A stretch of DNA of 64,000 bases from APNM01 sp040361335 (GCF_040361335.1 NZ_APNM01000010.1:62001-126000); one strand, 5' to 3'. Counted from the first letter of the stretch, positions 7,030-15,722 are shown. Notes: generated by a model from the sequence alone, not told the origin. Program-made: numbers and translations.

Positions 7030-9894
7030 TTAACGGTCCGCCGCGAACTCGCCGTCGTTGACCGGGAAGGGATTGTCGTTCTGGTCGACCAGCGTGCCGG
7101 TGAAGGTGCCCTGGATCGAGTCGGCGTCGATGGCGGTCACCTCGATCGTGCAGGTGTTGGTGGCGTTCGAACCGGTCGCCGCGGCGTTGAAGCCCGTGTC
7201 GCGAGTGTACTTGACGAACGTGCCGCCCGCGCCCGGCTGGCAATTGTGCTGGCCCAGGCTGGCCGGCAGTTGCAGGTCCCAGATGCGGGCCCTGTCGCTG
7301 TCCCGGGCCGTGATCTGGATCAGGCCGCTGCCTTCGGTGGTAAAGACATCGTCGGTGACCGTCTCGGTGGTGCCGTCGATGGTGCCCGAGGCGCCGTTAG
7401 CGTCACCCAGGACGCCGCCCGAACCGCCGCCGTCGACCGGCGGGGGCGCGGACTCGGGCAGGGTGACGCGGAAGCCGCCGTTGGTCACCGTCCCGTCGCC
7501 GCTGCCGTTGCGGTCGATCAGCGTGGCGCTGAAGGTGCCCTCGAAGAGGTCGCCGTCGCGCACGGCGACGATCTCGCAGGCGCCGCCCGGATCGTGGGCG
7601 ACGTACCACTGCTGGCTGATGCCCCTCTCCGGATCGTTGTAGCGATGAACGAGATAGGTGTCCGCCGTCTCGTTACAGCGATAGGTGCCGGACTGCGGCG
7701 GCACCGTGACCTCCCAGGTCTGCCCGTTGAGGTCGCCCTCAGCCCCCACGAGGTAGTTGTTGCCGGCGCCGGGCTTGGCCAAGGTATTGGTGAAGGTCCG
7801 GGTGTCGCCGTTGACGTCGCCGGTCGCGCCTTCGCCCGAGCCCACGGCGGTGGCCGTGGGGTCGCCGTCACCGCTGCCGTCGATGCCGGATGCCGGGGTG
7901 TCGCATCCCGCCGCGGAGATTTCGCTCGGGTCGTTGGTGGCGCGGTCCTTGAGATCGCCGGTGAAGAAGGCCGTCACGTCGACGTAGCCGTCGGCCCGCA
8001 GGGTGAAACGCTTGCCCAGTTCGGTGAAGGTCAGGCTCTGGTCGCCGCTGTCCGACGAATACCGGGTGTCCGCCCGATAGAAGTCATGCTCGTAGATGAA
8101 AGTGTCCGAGCTGATCTCGGCGACGAACGGTGTCAGCGTGTCGGCCGTGCTCTTCTGGGTGCCGTCGCTGGTGGTCACGTCGAAGGTCGTGCACTCGCTG
8201 TCGAAGCCGCTGTTGTAGCTTTCGTCGTCGAGCACCGTGACCAGCTCGAAGGGCTGGTCGCCCGCGTGGAACGCCGCGAACAGATCGGTGATCTCGGTCG
8301 GCAGCGGGCGCTCCTCGGCCTCGATCACGTCGCTGCCGGGGCTGTCGTCGCGCAGGATGAAACGGTGCGCGATGACGCTGCCGTCCTCGATGTAGAGCCA
8401 GAGTTCCAGTGTGCGGTCCTGGTCGTCCTTGGTACGGACGCTGTAGCGGGGTGTGGCGTCGCCGGAGCGGTCCTCGAAGTAGAAATCCTCGTCGGCCGGG
8501 TCCAGCGTGTACTGGCTGTCCACCGTGATCACACCCGTCTGCGGGTCGATGGACACCGGCACCTGCTGTTCCAGGGCGTAGGCGCTGCGGAAATCGCCGC
8601 CCTTGATCACCACGTAGGGGTTGTAGTTTCCGGCGATGTCGAGGAGTTGCTGGGGCGGACCGCCGTTCGTCCCCGGCTTGAGCTGCCCCAGGAAGGTCGG
8701 CAACTGGGTGTCGCCGAAGTCGCGCGGCCGGGAGGCGTCGCCGACATTGATCTCGTTGAAGGTGCCGGTGTCGTTGTCGGTCAGGGCGTACTCGATCTGT
8801 TCGTCGGGATCGGCCCAGATGATCTCCGGCGTGTGGGTCGAGCCGTCGTAGATGCAGTGCTGGGGATCGGCGAGGATCGTGCCGCCGATATGCAGTTGGC
8901 CGCTGGAGCTGACCGTGGCCTGGACGCCCTCGCCGTCGTTGAAGGGACCGCCGGTTTCGCTTTCCGTGTAGACCAGGTCGTAGGTCCCCACGAGGTCGGT
9001 GTTGAGGGTGGCGGACGTCGAGTTGCAGACCAGGTTCCCGCTGTTGCCGTCCCCGTCGCCGTCGTCGGGATTGGAGACGCCGGAGGTGTCGACCACGCTG
9101 CTGACGGGACGTTGGTCGTCGGGAGTGCCGGGATAGCTGTAATCGCCGGCGATGTCGTTGAGCGCGGTCTGCATCTCGGCGAGGAAGTCGGCGTAGGGGG
9201 CGCCGATATCCGTGCCGTTGTCCTCGCCGTCGATATCGCCGTCGGCGAGATCGGCGGCCAGGGCGTCGAGCACGGCCAGGGCCGGGGCGGCCTGGCCGCT
9301 GCCGAGTTCGGCCAGGGCGGCGAGCAGCAGGGCGTAGTTGCCGGCCTCATCATCGCCCAGGGAGGTGACGCCGGGGTCGCCGACCAGGGTGGGCACCGAG
9401 AGGATGCTGGACAGTCCCGGCGCCAGGGCGGCGCGCACGATCTCGTTGAGCTCGTCGACGGCCTGGGCGGAGATGGGGAACAGGCCCTGCCGCTGGGCGG
9501 CGAGATAGGCGATTTCGGTCAGCGGGGTGACGCCGACGGTGCCGGGTCCGGAGACGATGGCGTGGATGGCGCTGCCGTCGGGGAAGGGCACGAGGGTGGC
9601 GCTGGCCTCGTCGTAGTACATGGCGTCGGTGTCGTCGCCGAGGACCTCGACCACGACGGGACCGTCGTAGGAGCCGGTCTGGATATCGACGCTGCCGTCG
9701 TCGCCGGTTTCGGCGGAGCCGATGAGCGTGGTGCCGTCGGCCTCGTAGAAGTTGACGGCGGCGTTGGTGATCAGCCCGAGGGAGGGGCTGGCGCCGGCGC
9801 TGCCGGACGAGTCGTCGCCGCTGCTGCTGTCGTTGCAGGCGGCGAGCGCAAGAGCCGCGATCAGGGCGGCGGCGAGTTGAATGATATAGCGCAT
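7030..9894 (-). CDS. Large secreted lipoprotein B (tandem paralogue of 3971-6883)
   Basis: A 954-residue lipoprotein with the same architecture as lipoprotein A: lipobox LALAAC at Cys 20, a nearly identical N-terminal 275 residues, a diverged but alignable middle domain (for example VTVDSQYTLDP and EAEERPLP in both), and two C-terminal Cys-containing units. Those units are GTYRCNETAD...GACEIVAV and GQHNCQPGAG...TCTIEV, each ending in a GTF strand. Only about four substitutions (P/S, W/Y, E/D, N/D) separate the N-terminal halves. AGGAGGA precedes the ATG by seven bases. Its promoter lies directly behind the stop codon of the sensor kinase at 9990, in the same orientation. Function is unknown; a surface-exposed or periplasmic role is inferred from the lipid anchor. 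Confidence 0.85.
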   Translation of the reverse strand: MRYIIQLAAALIAALALAACNDSSSGDDSSGSAGASPSLGLITNAAVNFYEADGTTLIGSAETGDDGSVDIQTGSYDGPVVVEVLGDDTDAMYYDEASATLVPFPDGSAIHAIVSGPGTVGVTPLTEIAYLAAQRQGLFPISAQAVDELNEIVRAALAPGLSSILSVPTLVGDPGVTSLGDDEAGNYALLLAALAELGSGQAAPALAVLDALAADLADGDIDGEDNGTDIGAPYADFLAEMQTALNDIAGDYSYPGTPDDQRPVSSVVDTSGVSNPDDGDGDGNSGNLVCNSTSATLNTDLVGTYDLVYTESETGGPFNDGEGVQATVSSSGQLHIGGTILADPQHCIYDGSTHTPEIIWADPDEQIEYALTDNDTGTFNEINVGDASRPRDFGDTQLPTFLGQLKPGTNGGPPQQLLDIAGNYNPYVVIKGGDFRSAYALEQQVPVSIDPQTGVITVDSQYTLDPADEDFYFEDRSGDATPRYSVRTKDDQDRTLELWLYIEDGSVIAHRFILRDDSPGSDVIEAEERPLPTEITDLFAAFHAGDQPFELVTVLDDESYNSGFDSECTTFDVTTSDGTQKSTADTLTPFVAEISSDTFIYEHDFYRADTRYSSDSGDQSLTFTELGKRFTLRADGYVDVTAFFTGDLKDRATNDPSEISAAGCDTPASGIDGSGDGDPTATAVGSGEGATGDVNGDTRTFTNTLAKPGAGNNYLVGAEGDLNGQTWEVTVPPQSGTYRCNETADTYLVHRYNDPERGISQQWYVAHDPGGACEIVAVRDGDLFEGTFSATLIDRNGSGDGTVTNGGFRVTLPESAPPPVDGGGSGGVLGDANGASGTIDGTTETVTDDVFTTEGSGLIQITARDSDRARIWDLQLPASLGQHNCQPGAGGTFVKYTRDTGFNAAATGSNATNTCTIEVTAIDADSIQGTFTGTLVDQNDNPFPVNDGEFAADR

Positions 9895-9952
9895 GACCGG
9901 GTTCCTCCTGAAGTCGTCATGCCGAGACTAGGGATGACGACCGGTCCGCCGC

Positions 9953-9970
9953 TGCCCCCAGGTAGGGGGA
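9953..9970 (-). promoter_or_regulatory. Shared palindromic operator, site 3
   Basis: The plus strand reads TGCCCCCAGGTAGGGGGA, with arms matching at 6 of 8 positions, 59-76 bases upstream of the lipoprotein B start. Read on the coding strand it aligns with sites 1 and 2 without gaps as TCCCCCYAYYTGGGG. It is followed 21 bases later by CTAGTCTCGGCAT, the counterpart of the site 2 -10 region. It lies between the kinase stop codon (9990) and the lipoprotein. Confidence 0.75.
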
Positions 9971-9989
9971 AACGTCGGCTTCGGAGGCT

Positions 9990-11822
9990 TCAGGTCAGTG
10001 GTAGCGTGAGGATGAGCTCGGTGCCGGTCCGCCGGCCGTCGTGCTCGATGTCGCGCCAGGCGATGGTGCCGCCGAGCTGGCGCGCGCGCATCTGCAGGCT
10101 GCGCATGCCCACGCCCGGACGCCATGCCGTGACCGGCGCCCCGGCGCCGTCGTCGGCGATGCGCACGGTCAGGTCCTTGTCGCCGACCTCGGCGGCGATC
10201 CGGATCCTCGCGGGGGCGGCATGTTTGAGTGCATTGGTGATGCCCTCGCGGATCAGCCGTTCCACGGTGATGCGTTGGCGGGGATTCAGGTCATGTCGGT
10301 GCATCGGTCCTGACATCTCCCAGGTCAGCGCCACCTCCGCGGCTTCGCAGCGTTGACGGGCCTCGGCCCGCCAGTCGACCAGGCATTCCACCAGCGGCAG
10401 ACGTTCATCACTCTCCATGCCGACGATCAGTGAACGCAGATCGCCCAGTGCCGCGCGGGCCTGGGAGGCGATCTCCGATTCCCGGGCCGTGTGCACCAGG
10501 GTGAGCAGTCGCGCGCCCAGGTCGTCGTGCAGGTCGCGGGCGATGCGTTCGCGCTCTTCCTGGGCCGCCCTTGCCTGCTCCGCGCGTGCCTGCTTCTGGT
10601 AGGCGACCTCCACCTCGCGCTTGATCAGCGCCACCTGTTCCCGGAGTTCCTCGCTGACACGCTCGGCGCGGCGCAGCGCCTTGGCGTAGTTGTCGATCAG
10701 GCGGAAGCTGAACAGCACGAACAGCAGCGGCACGGTCACGTGCAGCACCGGCCGCTGCAGTGACGGGATGGCGTGGACCTGCGACAGGTACTCCACCACC
10801 GTGGTCGCCAGGATCACCGCCAGTCCGGCGTAATAGAACCGCAGGTGCCGGCCGCGCTTGCGATGCAGGTGGCGGCCGAGCAGGAACAGCACCACGAGGC
10901 CGGACAGCATGACCAGCGTGAAACTGACCAGTCCCAGCAGCCGGAGATAACCGGCCGGGATCGTCAGTGCCGCGACCGCGCCGAGCGCCGATCCGCCCCA
11001 CAGGAGCCGCTCGAAGCGGGGCAACCGCATGTCGGCGAAGCGGAACAGGCTCAACCACAGGGTCAGGCCGATGCCGTAGGTCAGCACCAGGGTGAGCCGC
11101 TCCAGGGTGACGTTGTCGAGGGGCAGATCGACGACGTAGATGCGGGCCACCAGGATTGCGCCGATCAGTAGCGCGGCGGCGAAGTAGGCATATAGGTCGC
11201 GGCGCATGTTGGACCACAACACCGCCATGACCAGACCGAAGAACGCCAGCACCGCGCTGATGAAGCGCGCCGACGACACGTGCCAGGTGCGTTCGGCGAG
11301 GTAGGCCTCGCGCAGCCGTGCGTAGTCGCCGACGCGGATGGTGCTCAGTCGGCCGCCGCGCTGTTCGCTGGCGACCTCGTGCGAGGGGTACGCGAACACC
11401 CGCACCGCGATATCGTTGCGGCCCGCGCGCTGGACGCCGGCCGGCACCGAGAACAGGAAGGGCAGATAGCATTGCCGGTGGACGCGCGGCCCCGACCAGG
11501 GGCTGCCGCCGCTGCCGACCAGGTCGCCGTTCACGTAGACCCAGGGTGAGTTGCAGGCGCGGGGGATGTAGATGCCGAGCCGTTCGCCCGGCTCGGGCAC
11601 GTCCACCGCAAAGCGGTACCAGGCGGCGCCGCCATAGCGCGCCAGGGTCCGGCGCCAGTCGTCCGGGAGGCTGACCCGCCGGGTGTCGCCGCCCGGTGTG
11701 GCGCGCACCGCCGAGTCGATCGTGACCGTCGCATCGTGGTGCAGCACCGGCACGGACGACGGGGTTTCCGCGACCGCCGCCATGACGACCGCCCAGAGCA
11801 GCAAGGCCGCCGTGGCACGCAT
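9990..11822 (-). CDS. Sensor histidine kinase 1, 7TM-DISM plus HisKA_3 (NarX/LuxR type)
   Basis: A membrane sensor kinase of 610 aa from the ATG at 11822, which begins the signal peptide MRATAALLLWAVVMAAVAE; an ATG 39 bases earlier is possible. A periplasmic beta-sandwich of about 150 residues (AAWYRFAVDVPEPGERLGIYIP) resembles the extracellular DISM domain. Seven hydrophobic helices follow, then a coiled coil, a HisKA_3 dimerisation helix and an HATPase domain. The catalytic block RIARDLHDDLGARL carries His 432. The N-box (REGITNALKHA) and G-box (IADDGAGAP) are intact, so of the three kinases here this is the one expected to bind ATP and autophosphorylate. It is divergent from the response regulator at 11988. 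The ligand is unknown. Confidence 0.9.
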   Translation of the reverse strand: MRATAALLLWAVVMAAVAETPSSVPVLHHDATVTIDSAVRATPGGDTRRVSLPDDWRRTLARYGGAAWYRFAVDVPEPGERLGIYIPRACNSPWVYVNGDLVGSGGSPWSGPRVHRQCYLPFLFSVPAGVQRAGRNDIAVRVFAYPSHEVASEQRGGRLSTIRVGDYARLREAYLAERTWHVSSARFISAVLAFFGLVMAVLWSNMRRDLYAYFAAALLIGAILVARIYVVDLPLDNVTLERLTLVLTYGIGLTLWLSLFRFADMRLPRFERLLWGGSALGAVAALTIPAGYLRLLGLVSFTLVMLSGLVVLFLLGRHLHRKRGRHLRFYYAGLAVILATTVVEYLSQVHAIPSLQRPVLHVTVPLLFVLFSFRLIDNYAKALRRAERVSEELREQVALIKREVEVAYQKQARAEQARAAQEERERIARDLHDDLGARLLTLVHTARESEIASQARAALGDLRSLIVGMESDERLPLVECLVDWRAEARQRCEAAEVALTWEMSGPMHRHDLNPRQRITVERLIREGITNALKHAAPARIRIAAEVGDKDLTVRIADDGAGAPVTAWRPGVGMRSLQMRARQLGGTIAWRDIEHDGRRTGTELILTLPLT

Positions 11823-11887
11823 CCTCGAAACCCATTTACTCCGGTTATTGTCCTGGCACAAGCCTGACGCGTTTGCGCCGGGCGCGC

Positions 11888-11905
11888 ACCCCCCGGATGC
11901 GGGTG
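11888..11905. promoter_or_regulatory. Degenerate match to the shared operator in a divergent promoter
   Basis: ACCCCCCGGATGCGGGTG lies between the divergent kinase 1 and regulator 1 genes. The left C-tract is complete, but the right arm is interrupted. It could be a weak autoregulatory site or chance in GC-rich DNA. Confidence 0.25.
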
Positions 11906-11987
11906 GCGCTCGTCGAACGTATCGCGCAGATTACGGGCTGACGGGATACGGCCGGAACGGGGCGCGATGCGGGGAAACGACAACAGC

Positions 11988-12665
11988 ATGAAGCCGGAAG
12001 GGACGGGCAATACCGCGATGGCGCCGGAATCGGCCTTGATCGTCGAGGACTTGCCGACATCCTGCGATTGGCTTGGCGATGTCCTGCGTGTCGCTTTCCC
12101 GGGCATCCTGATCGATACCGCGCCCGATCTCGCGGGTGCGCGGGCCGCGTTGGCGGAATTCGTGCCCGATCTGGCTCTGGTCGATCTGGGCCTGCCGGAC
12201 GGCAGCGGCGTGGACCTGATACTGGCGCTGCGCCGGGAGCATCCGGGCTGCCGGAGCGTGGTGACCACGATCTACGCCGACGATGCGCACCTGTTCCCGG
12301 CGCTGCGCGCCGGCGCCGTGGGTTATCTGCTCAAGGACCAGCCGCAGGAGCGCCTGGCGATGCAGCTCCGCGGTATCGCCGCCGGCGAGCCGCCGCTCTC
12401 GCCGATCATCGCCCGCCGGCTGCTGAAGGTGTTCGAGCCGGAGCCGGAGCACGAGCAGGCCGATTCCCTGTCGCCGCGCGAGCGCGAGACGCTGGTATTG
12501 ATCGCCAAGGGGTACCGCCTCAACGAAGTGGCGGATTGCCTGGGCGTGACCCGCAACACCGCCGCGGGCTACATCAAGAGCGTGTACCGAAAGCTGCAGG
12601 TCTCGTCGCGCGCGGAGGCCGCGCTGGCCGCGGCGCGCATGGGGCTGGTGCGCCAGAACCTGTAG
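11988..12665 (+). CDS. LuxR/NarL-family response regulator 1
   Basis: A response regulator of 225 aa from ATG 11988. ATGs at 11967 and 12018 are alternatives, and 12018 aligns best with the paralogue at 17850. The receiver domain has the acidic pair ED, phospho-acceptor Asp 66 in ALVDLGLPDG, the switch segment VVTTIY and Lys in YLLKDQP. The C-terminal GerE/LuxR helix-turn-helix starts at SLSPRERETLVLIAKGY, with recognition helix region GVTRNTAAGYIKSVYRKL. The last 66 residues differ from those of the second regulator at only three positions, so both should recognise the same DNA. The gene is divergent from sensor kinase 1 and convergent with the GST gene, which ends seven bases beyond it. Confidence 0.92.
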   Translation: MKPEGTGNTAMAPESALIVEDLPTSCDWLGDVLRVAFPGILIDTAPDLAGARAALAEFVPDLALVDLGLPDGSGVDLILALRREHPGCRSVVTTIYADDAHLFPALRAGAVGYLLKDQPQERLAMQLRGIAAGEPPLSPIIARRLLKVFEPEPEHEQADSLSPRERETLVLIAKGYRLNEVADCLGVTRNTAAGYIKSVYRKLQVSSRAEAALAAARMGLVRQNL

Positions 12666-12672
12666 GCCGGCG

Positions 12673-13332
12673 TCAGCGCGTCAGGATGTTCCTGGCGGTC
12701 TCCCGGGTCGCCTCCGGGTCGATGGGGGCCGGTATCGTCATGCCCTGCTGTACCGCGTCGCGGTTGCCGACCCGTTCGATCCAGGCCTCCAGGGCGTCCA
12801 GGCCCGAGGTGTCGACCCCGGCCCAGTCGTGCAATTTGATCCAGGGCCAGGCGGCGATGTCGGCGATGGAGTACTCGTCGCAGATGTAGCTTCGACCCCG
12901 GAGTTGCCGGTCCAGGACCTCGTACAGCCGCCGCGTCTCGTGCTGGTAGCGGTCGATGGCCTCTGGGATCCGTGTCTCGAAATAGCGATGGAAAACGTTG
13001 GCCTGGCCCTGCATCGGGCCGATGCCCCCCATCTGGAACATCACCCACTGGATCACGCGGGAGCGGCCCTTCACGTCGATGGGCAGGAAACGCCCGTGCT
13101 TCTCGGCCAGATAGATCAGGATGGCGCCCGACTCGAATACCGCGAAGTCGTCGGCCTCGCGATCGACGATGGTGGGGATGCGCCCGTTGGGGTTCAGCGC
13201 CAGGTATTCGGGCGTCTTCTGTTCCCCGGCTCCGAGGTCGAGGGCGTGCACCGCGTAGTCGACGCCCAACTCCTCCAGGAGGATCGATGCCTTCCAGCCG
13301 TTCGGCGTGGCGGCGGTATAGAGATCGATCAT
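12673..13332 (-). CDS. Glutathione S-transferase, YfcG/Ure2p-like
   Basis: A cytosolic GST of 219 aa. The N-terminal thioredoxin fold begins MIDLYTAATPNGWKASILLEELG, with the Asn/Gly-Trp-Lys arrangement typical of the nu/Ure2p-like GSTs. NPNGRIPTIVD gives the cis-Pro loop and FESGAILIYLAEK the glutathione gamma-glutamyl contact. The helical C-terminal domain includes SIADIAAWPWI. The start at 13332 places the beta strand at the N-terminus; an upstream in-frame ATG adds 13 residues without homology. A role in disulfide reduction or electrophile detoxification is inferred from the family. It lies between the two signalling loci but runs opposite to both. Confidence 0.9.
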   Translation of the reverse strand: MIDLYTAATPNGWKASILLEELGVDYAVHALDLGAGEQKTPEYLALNPNGRIPTIVDREADDFAVFESGAILIYLAEKHGRFLPIDVKGRSRVIQWVMFQMGGIGPMQGQANVFHRYFETRIPEAIDRYQHETRRLYEVLDRQLRGRSYICDEYSIADIAAWPWIKLHDWAGVDTSGLDALEAWIERVGNRDAVQQGMTIPAPIDPEATRETARNILTR

Positions 13333-13462
13333 GGCACCAACCGCGTGTGTGGTGCCTCCAGCATACGACATGCGCTGCGGCCGGCGAAGCCACGGGTTCG
13401 TTGCGGTCCTTGGGGATACGCGCTTAGATACGGCTGTGAACGACCGACGAGCCGGGCGCGAC

Positions 13463-13480
13463 GACCCCTATATGGGGGTT
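13463..13480 (+). promoter_or_regulatory. Shared palindromic operator, site 4
   Basis: GACCCCTATATGGGGGTT, arms matching at 7 of 9 positions, lies 22 bases upstream of CATAGT (13503-13508), a plausible -10 element. That implies transcription starting near 13515 and a leader of about 40 bases before the kinase 2 start codon. It is the same arrangement as the three lipoprotein promoters, so the kinase-regulator operon probably belongs to the same regulon and may be autoregulated. Confidence 0.7.
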
Positions 13481-13556
13481 CGAGCGGGTCCGTGACCGGG
13501 CGCATAGTCGTGGCATGCATGGCGACCCGGTACGACACGAACAACAAGAGGTCCGC

Positions 13557-15722
13557 ATGCGTCCGGTATTCCGCATCGCTCCCGAGCAGGTTATCGCCGT
13601 CGCCGGCCTGGCGACGTTGACGGCGATTGCCGCCGTCCTGTGGCTCGCCACGCGCGGTCCGAGCCTGGGCCTGCAATGGCGTGCCGCCGGCGATGACGTG
13701 GCCATTGCCGGGATCGCCGGGACCGTGTCGGTCCCGGCGCTGCAACCGGGCATGATCGTGGCGGCGCTGATAGCGGATGACCGGTATCTGCCGCTGACCG
13801 CGGCGGATATCACGCCCGAACCGGATGCCACCCATGTCCGGGCCGCCGACTACCGTGCCTTCCTGGCGCGACAGGACGCCCTGTGGCACGCCCTGTCGGC
13901 GGACCATGCCGCCCTGGTCCTGGCGGACGACACGGTCGTGTCCGTGCCGGTGCGCGCCGGACGCCCGCCGGGGGAACTCCCATGGACCTTCTGGGTTCAG
14001 CTCCTGTGCGGGGCGGGCGGGCTGCTCGCCGGCGCCACCGTCTGGGCGTACCGGCAGTCGGATCCCGCGGCGCGCTACTACGCGATCACCGGTCTCGGAT
14101 TGGCCGCCGCCGCCCTGTCGGCGGCGGTGTACTCCAGTCGGGAACTCGCGCTGCCCCTGGCGACATTCGAGGCGCTACACATCGTCAACCAGACCGGCAC
14201 GCTACTCTATACCGCCGCCTTCGTGGCCGTGTTGTGGCATTACCCGAGGCGCCTGGGAAGTCTGCCGCTCGGCCCGATACTGTTTGCGATCTATGCGGTT
14301 GTCGCGCTGGCCGCGGCATTCTATTGGCTTCCCGACTTCAATCTTTCCCTGCGCATGCCGGTACTCGCGGGGTTCCTGGGGGCGATCCTGCTGGGCGTCC
14401 GGCAGTGGCGGGTCAGCCGCGGCGAGCCTCTGGCGCGCGCCGGACTCCGCTGGTTCCTGTTTTCGTGGTTCTTCGGCAGCACCCTGTTCCTGGCGCTGGT
14501 GTTCGTGCCGCCGCTTTTCGGGATCGACGCGTCGTCGGCCCAGGCACCGGCGTTTCTGCTGTTGCTGGTGATCCACCTGGCGTTGGCCGTGGGTATCCTG
14601 CGCTATCGTCTGTTCGAGCTCGACCGCTGGTGGGGGCGCGCCTGGTTGCTGGCGGTCTCGGGCTTGATGGTCTACGGCCTGGATTTCCTTCTGATCCATG
14701 CCATCGGTTTGTCCGGATCGATCGCGTTGCCGCTCTCGCTGGCCGTGGTCGGTTGGCTCTACTTTCCGGTTCGGCAATGGTTCGCCCAGTGGCTGTCCGG
14801 ATTCGGCCGCTCGGGTCGTCCCGTTCTGGTACGCATGGTCACGGACGCGCTGTCGCGGCTCGACCGCGAGCCGGACCGGGCCTGGGCGGATCTGCTCAGT
14901 CAGGTTTATCGTCCGGGCGACATGTCGGTTTGCGAGGGGGTGTCCGCGGACCGTGTCCACGAAGGGGGGTTGGCCTTGGACGTGGCGGGCGACGATGACC
15001 GGCGCCCGCGGCGGCTGCGATATTGTCAGCGCGGTGCGCGCTTGTTCCGGCGGGAGGATTTGGCGCTGCTGATCGACCTGCGAGGCCTGTTCGGCGAGAT
15101 TCTCGGCTACCGCGGGCGGCTCCGGGCGGCCGTGGTCGCCGAGCGCGACCGCGTGGCGCGCGATCTCCACGACGATGTCGGCGCGCGTCTCCTGACCCTG
15201 GTAAACCGTCTGGACGCGCCCCAGGCCGAGCAGGTTCGCACGGCCCTGTCGGAATTGCGGTCGGTGATCTACAGCATGGGTCCGGAGCGGGTGGTCCTGG
15301 CCGATGCCATGGGCGACTGGCGTGCCGAGGTGGCCGAACGCTGCGAGGCCGCCGCCGTGCAACTGCAATGGCGGCTCCATGACGAGCCGCCCGAGATCAC
15401 CCTCTCGGGGACGGTTCTGCTGGCGCTGACCCGCGTGCTGCGGGAGTCGGTCACCAATGCCATCCGCCATGCCCGTCCCGAGCGCCTGACCCTCGATATC
15501 CGTTTCGACGACGATCGCATGGACTGCGTCCTGCGGCATCGTTACGACGGACCGCCGCCGCAGGCATGGCGCGAATCCCTGGGCCTTCACAACCTCCGGG
15601 AACGCATGGCCCGACAGGGCGGATATATCCGTTGGCGGTATACGGCGCCGCACTTGGAAACGGTCTGGTCCGTGGCGCTGACGCCGGACGAGCCGGGGGG
15701 AGCGGCCGATGCCACACGCTGA
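13557..15722 (+). CDS. Sensor histidine kinase 2, multi-TM HisKA_3, atypical ATP lid
   Basis: A sensor kinase of 721 aa. ATG 13557 is chosen because AAGAGG lies five bases upstream; an earlier ATG at 13515 coincides with the inferred transcription start. One N-terminal membrane helix is followed by a periplasmic domain of about 100 residues and PDZ-like character (VPALQPGMIVAALIADD), then about eight more hydrophobic helices and a cytoplasmic kinase part. His 538 in RVARDLHDDVGARL is intact and the N-box is RESVTNAIRHA. The G1 box Asp-x-Gly-x-Gly is absent, replaced by HRYDGPPPQAW, although GLHNLRERM resembles a G2 box. ATP binding may therefore be impaired. The stop overlaps the next gene by 14 bases. 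Confidence 0.88.
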   Translation: MRPVFRIAPEQVIAVAGLATLTAIAAVLWLATRGPSLGLQWRAAGDDVAIAGIAGTVSVPALQPGMIVAALIADDRYLPLTAADITPEPDATHVRAADYRAFLARQDALWHALSADHAALVLADDTVVSVPVRAGRPPGELPWTFWVQLLCGAGGLLAGATVWAYRQSDPAARYYAITGLGLAAAALSAAVYSSRELALPLATFEALHIVNQTGTLLYTAAFVAVLWHYPRRLGSLPLGPILFAIYAVVALAAAFYWLPDFNLSLRMPVLAGFLGAILLGVRQWRVSRGEPLARAGLRWFLFSWFFGSTLFLALVFVPPLFGIDASSAQAPAFLLLLVIHLALAVGILRYRLFELDRWWGRAWLLAVSGLMVYGLDFLLIHAIGLSGSIALPLSLAVVGWLYFPVRQWFAQWLSGFGRSGRPVLVRMVTDALSRLDREPDRAWADLLSQVYRPGDMSVCEGVSADRVHEGGLALDVAGDDDRRPRRLRYCQRGARLFRREDLALLIDLRGLFGEILGYRGRLRAAVVAERDRVARDLHDDVGARLLTLVNRLDAPQAEQVRTALSELRSVIYSMGPERVVLADAMGDWRAEVAERCEAAAVQLQWRLHDEPPEITLSGTVLLALTRVLRESVTNAIRHARPERLTLDIRFDDDRMDCVLRHRYDGPPPQAWRESLGLHNLRERMARQGGYIRWRYTAPHLETVWSVALTPDEPGGAADATR

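Noticed and set aside
7246..10356. 1036-codon open frame on the plus strand, opposite lipoprotein B
   Set aside because: Gly/Val/Asp-rich low-complexity translation, antisense to a clear lipoprotein and running into the kinase gene; a GC-rich shadow frame. The same holds for 5342-6877 and 2718-4082.
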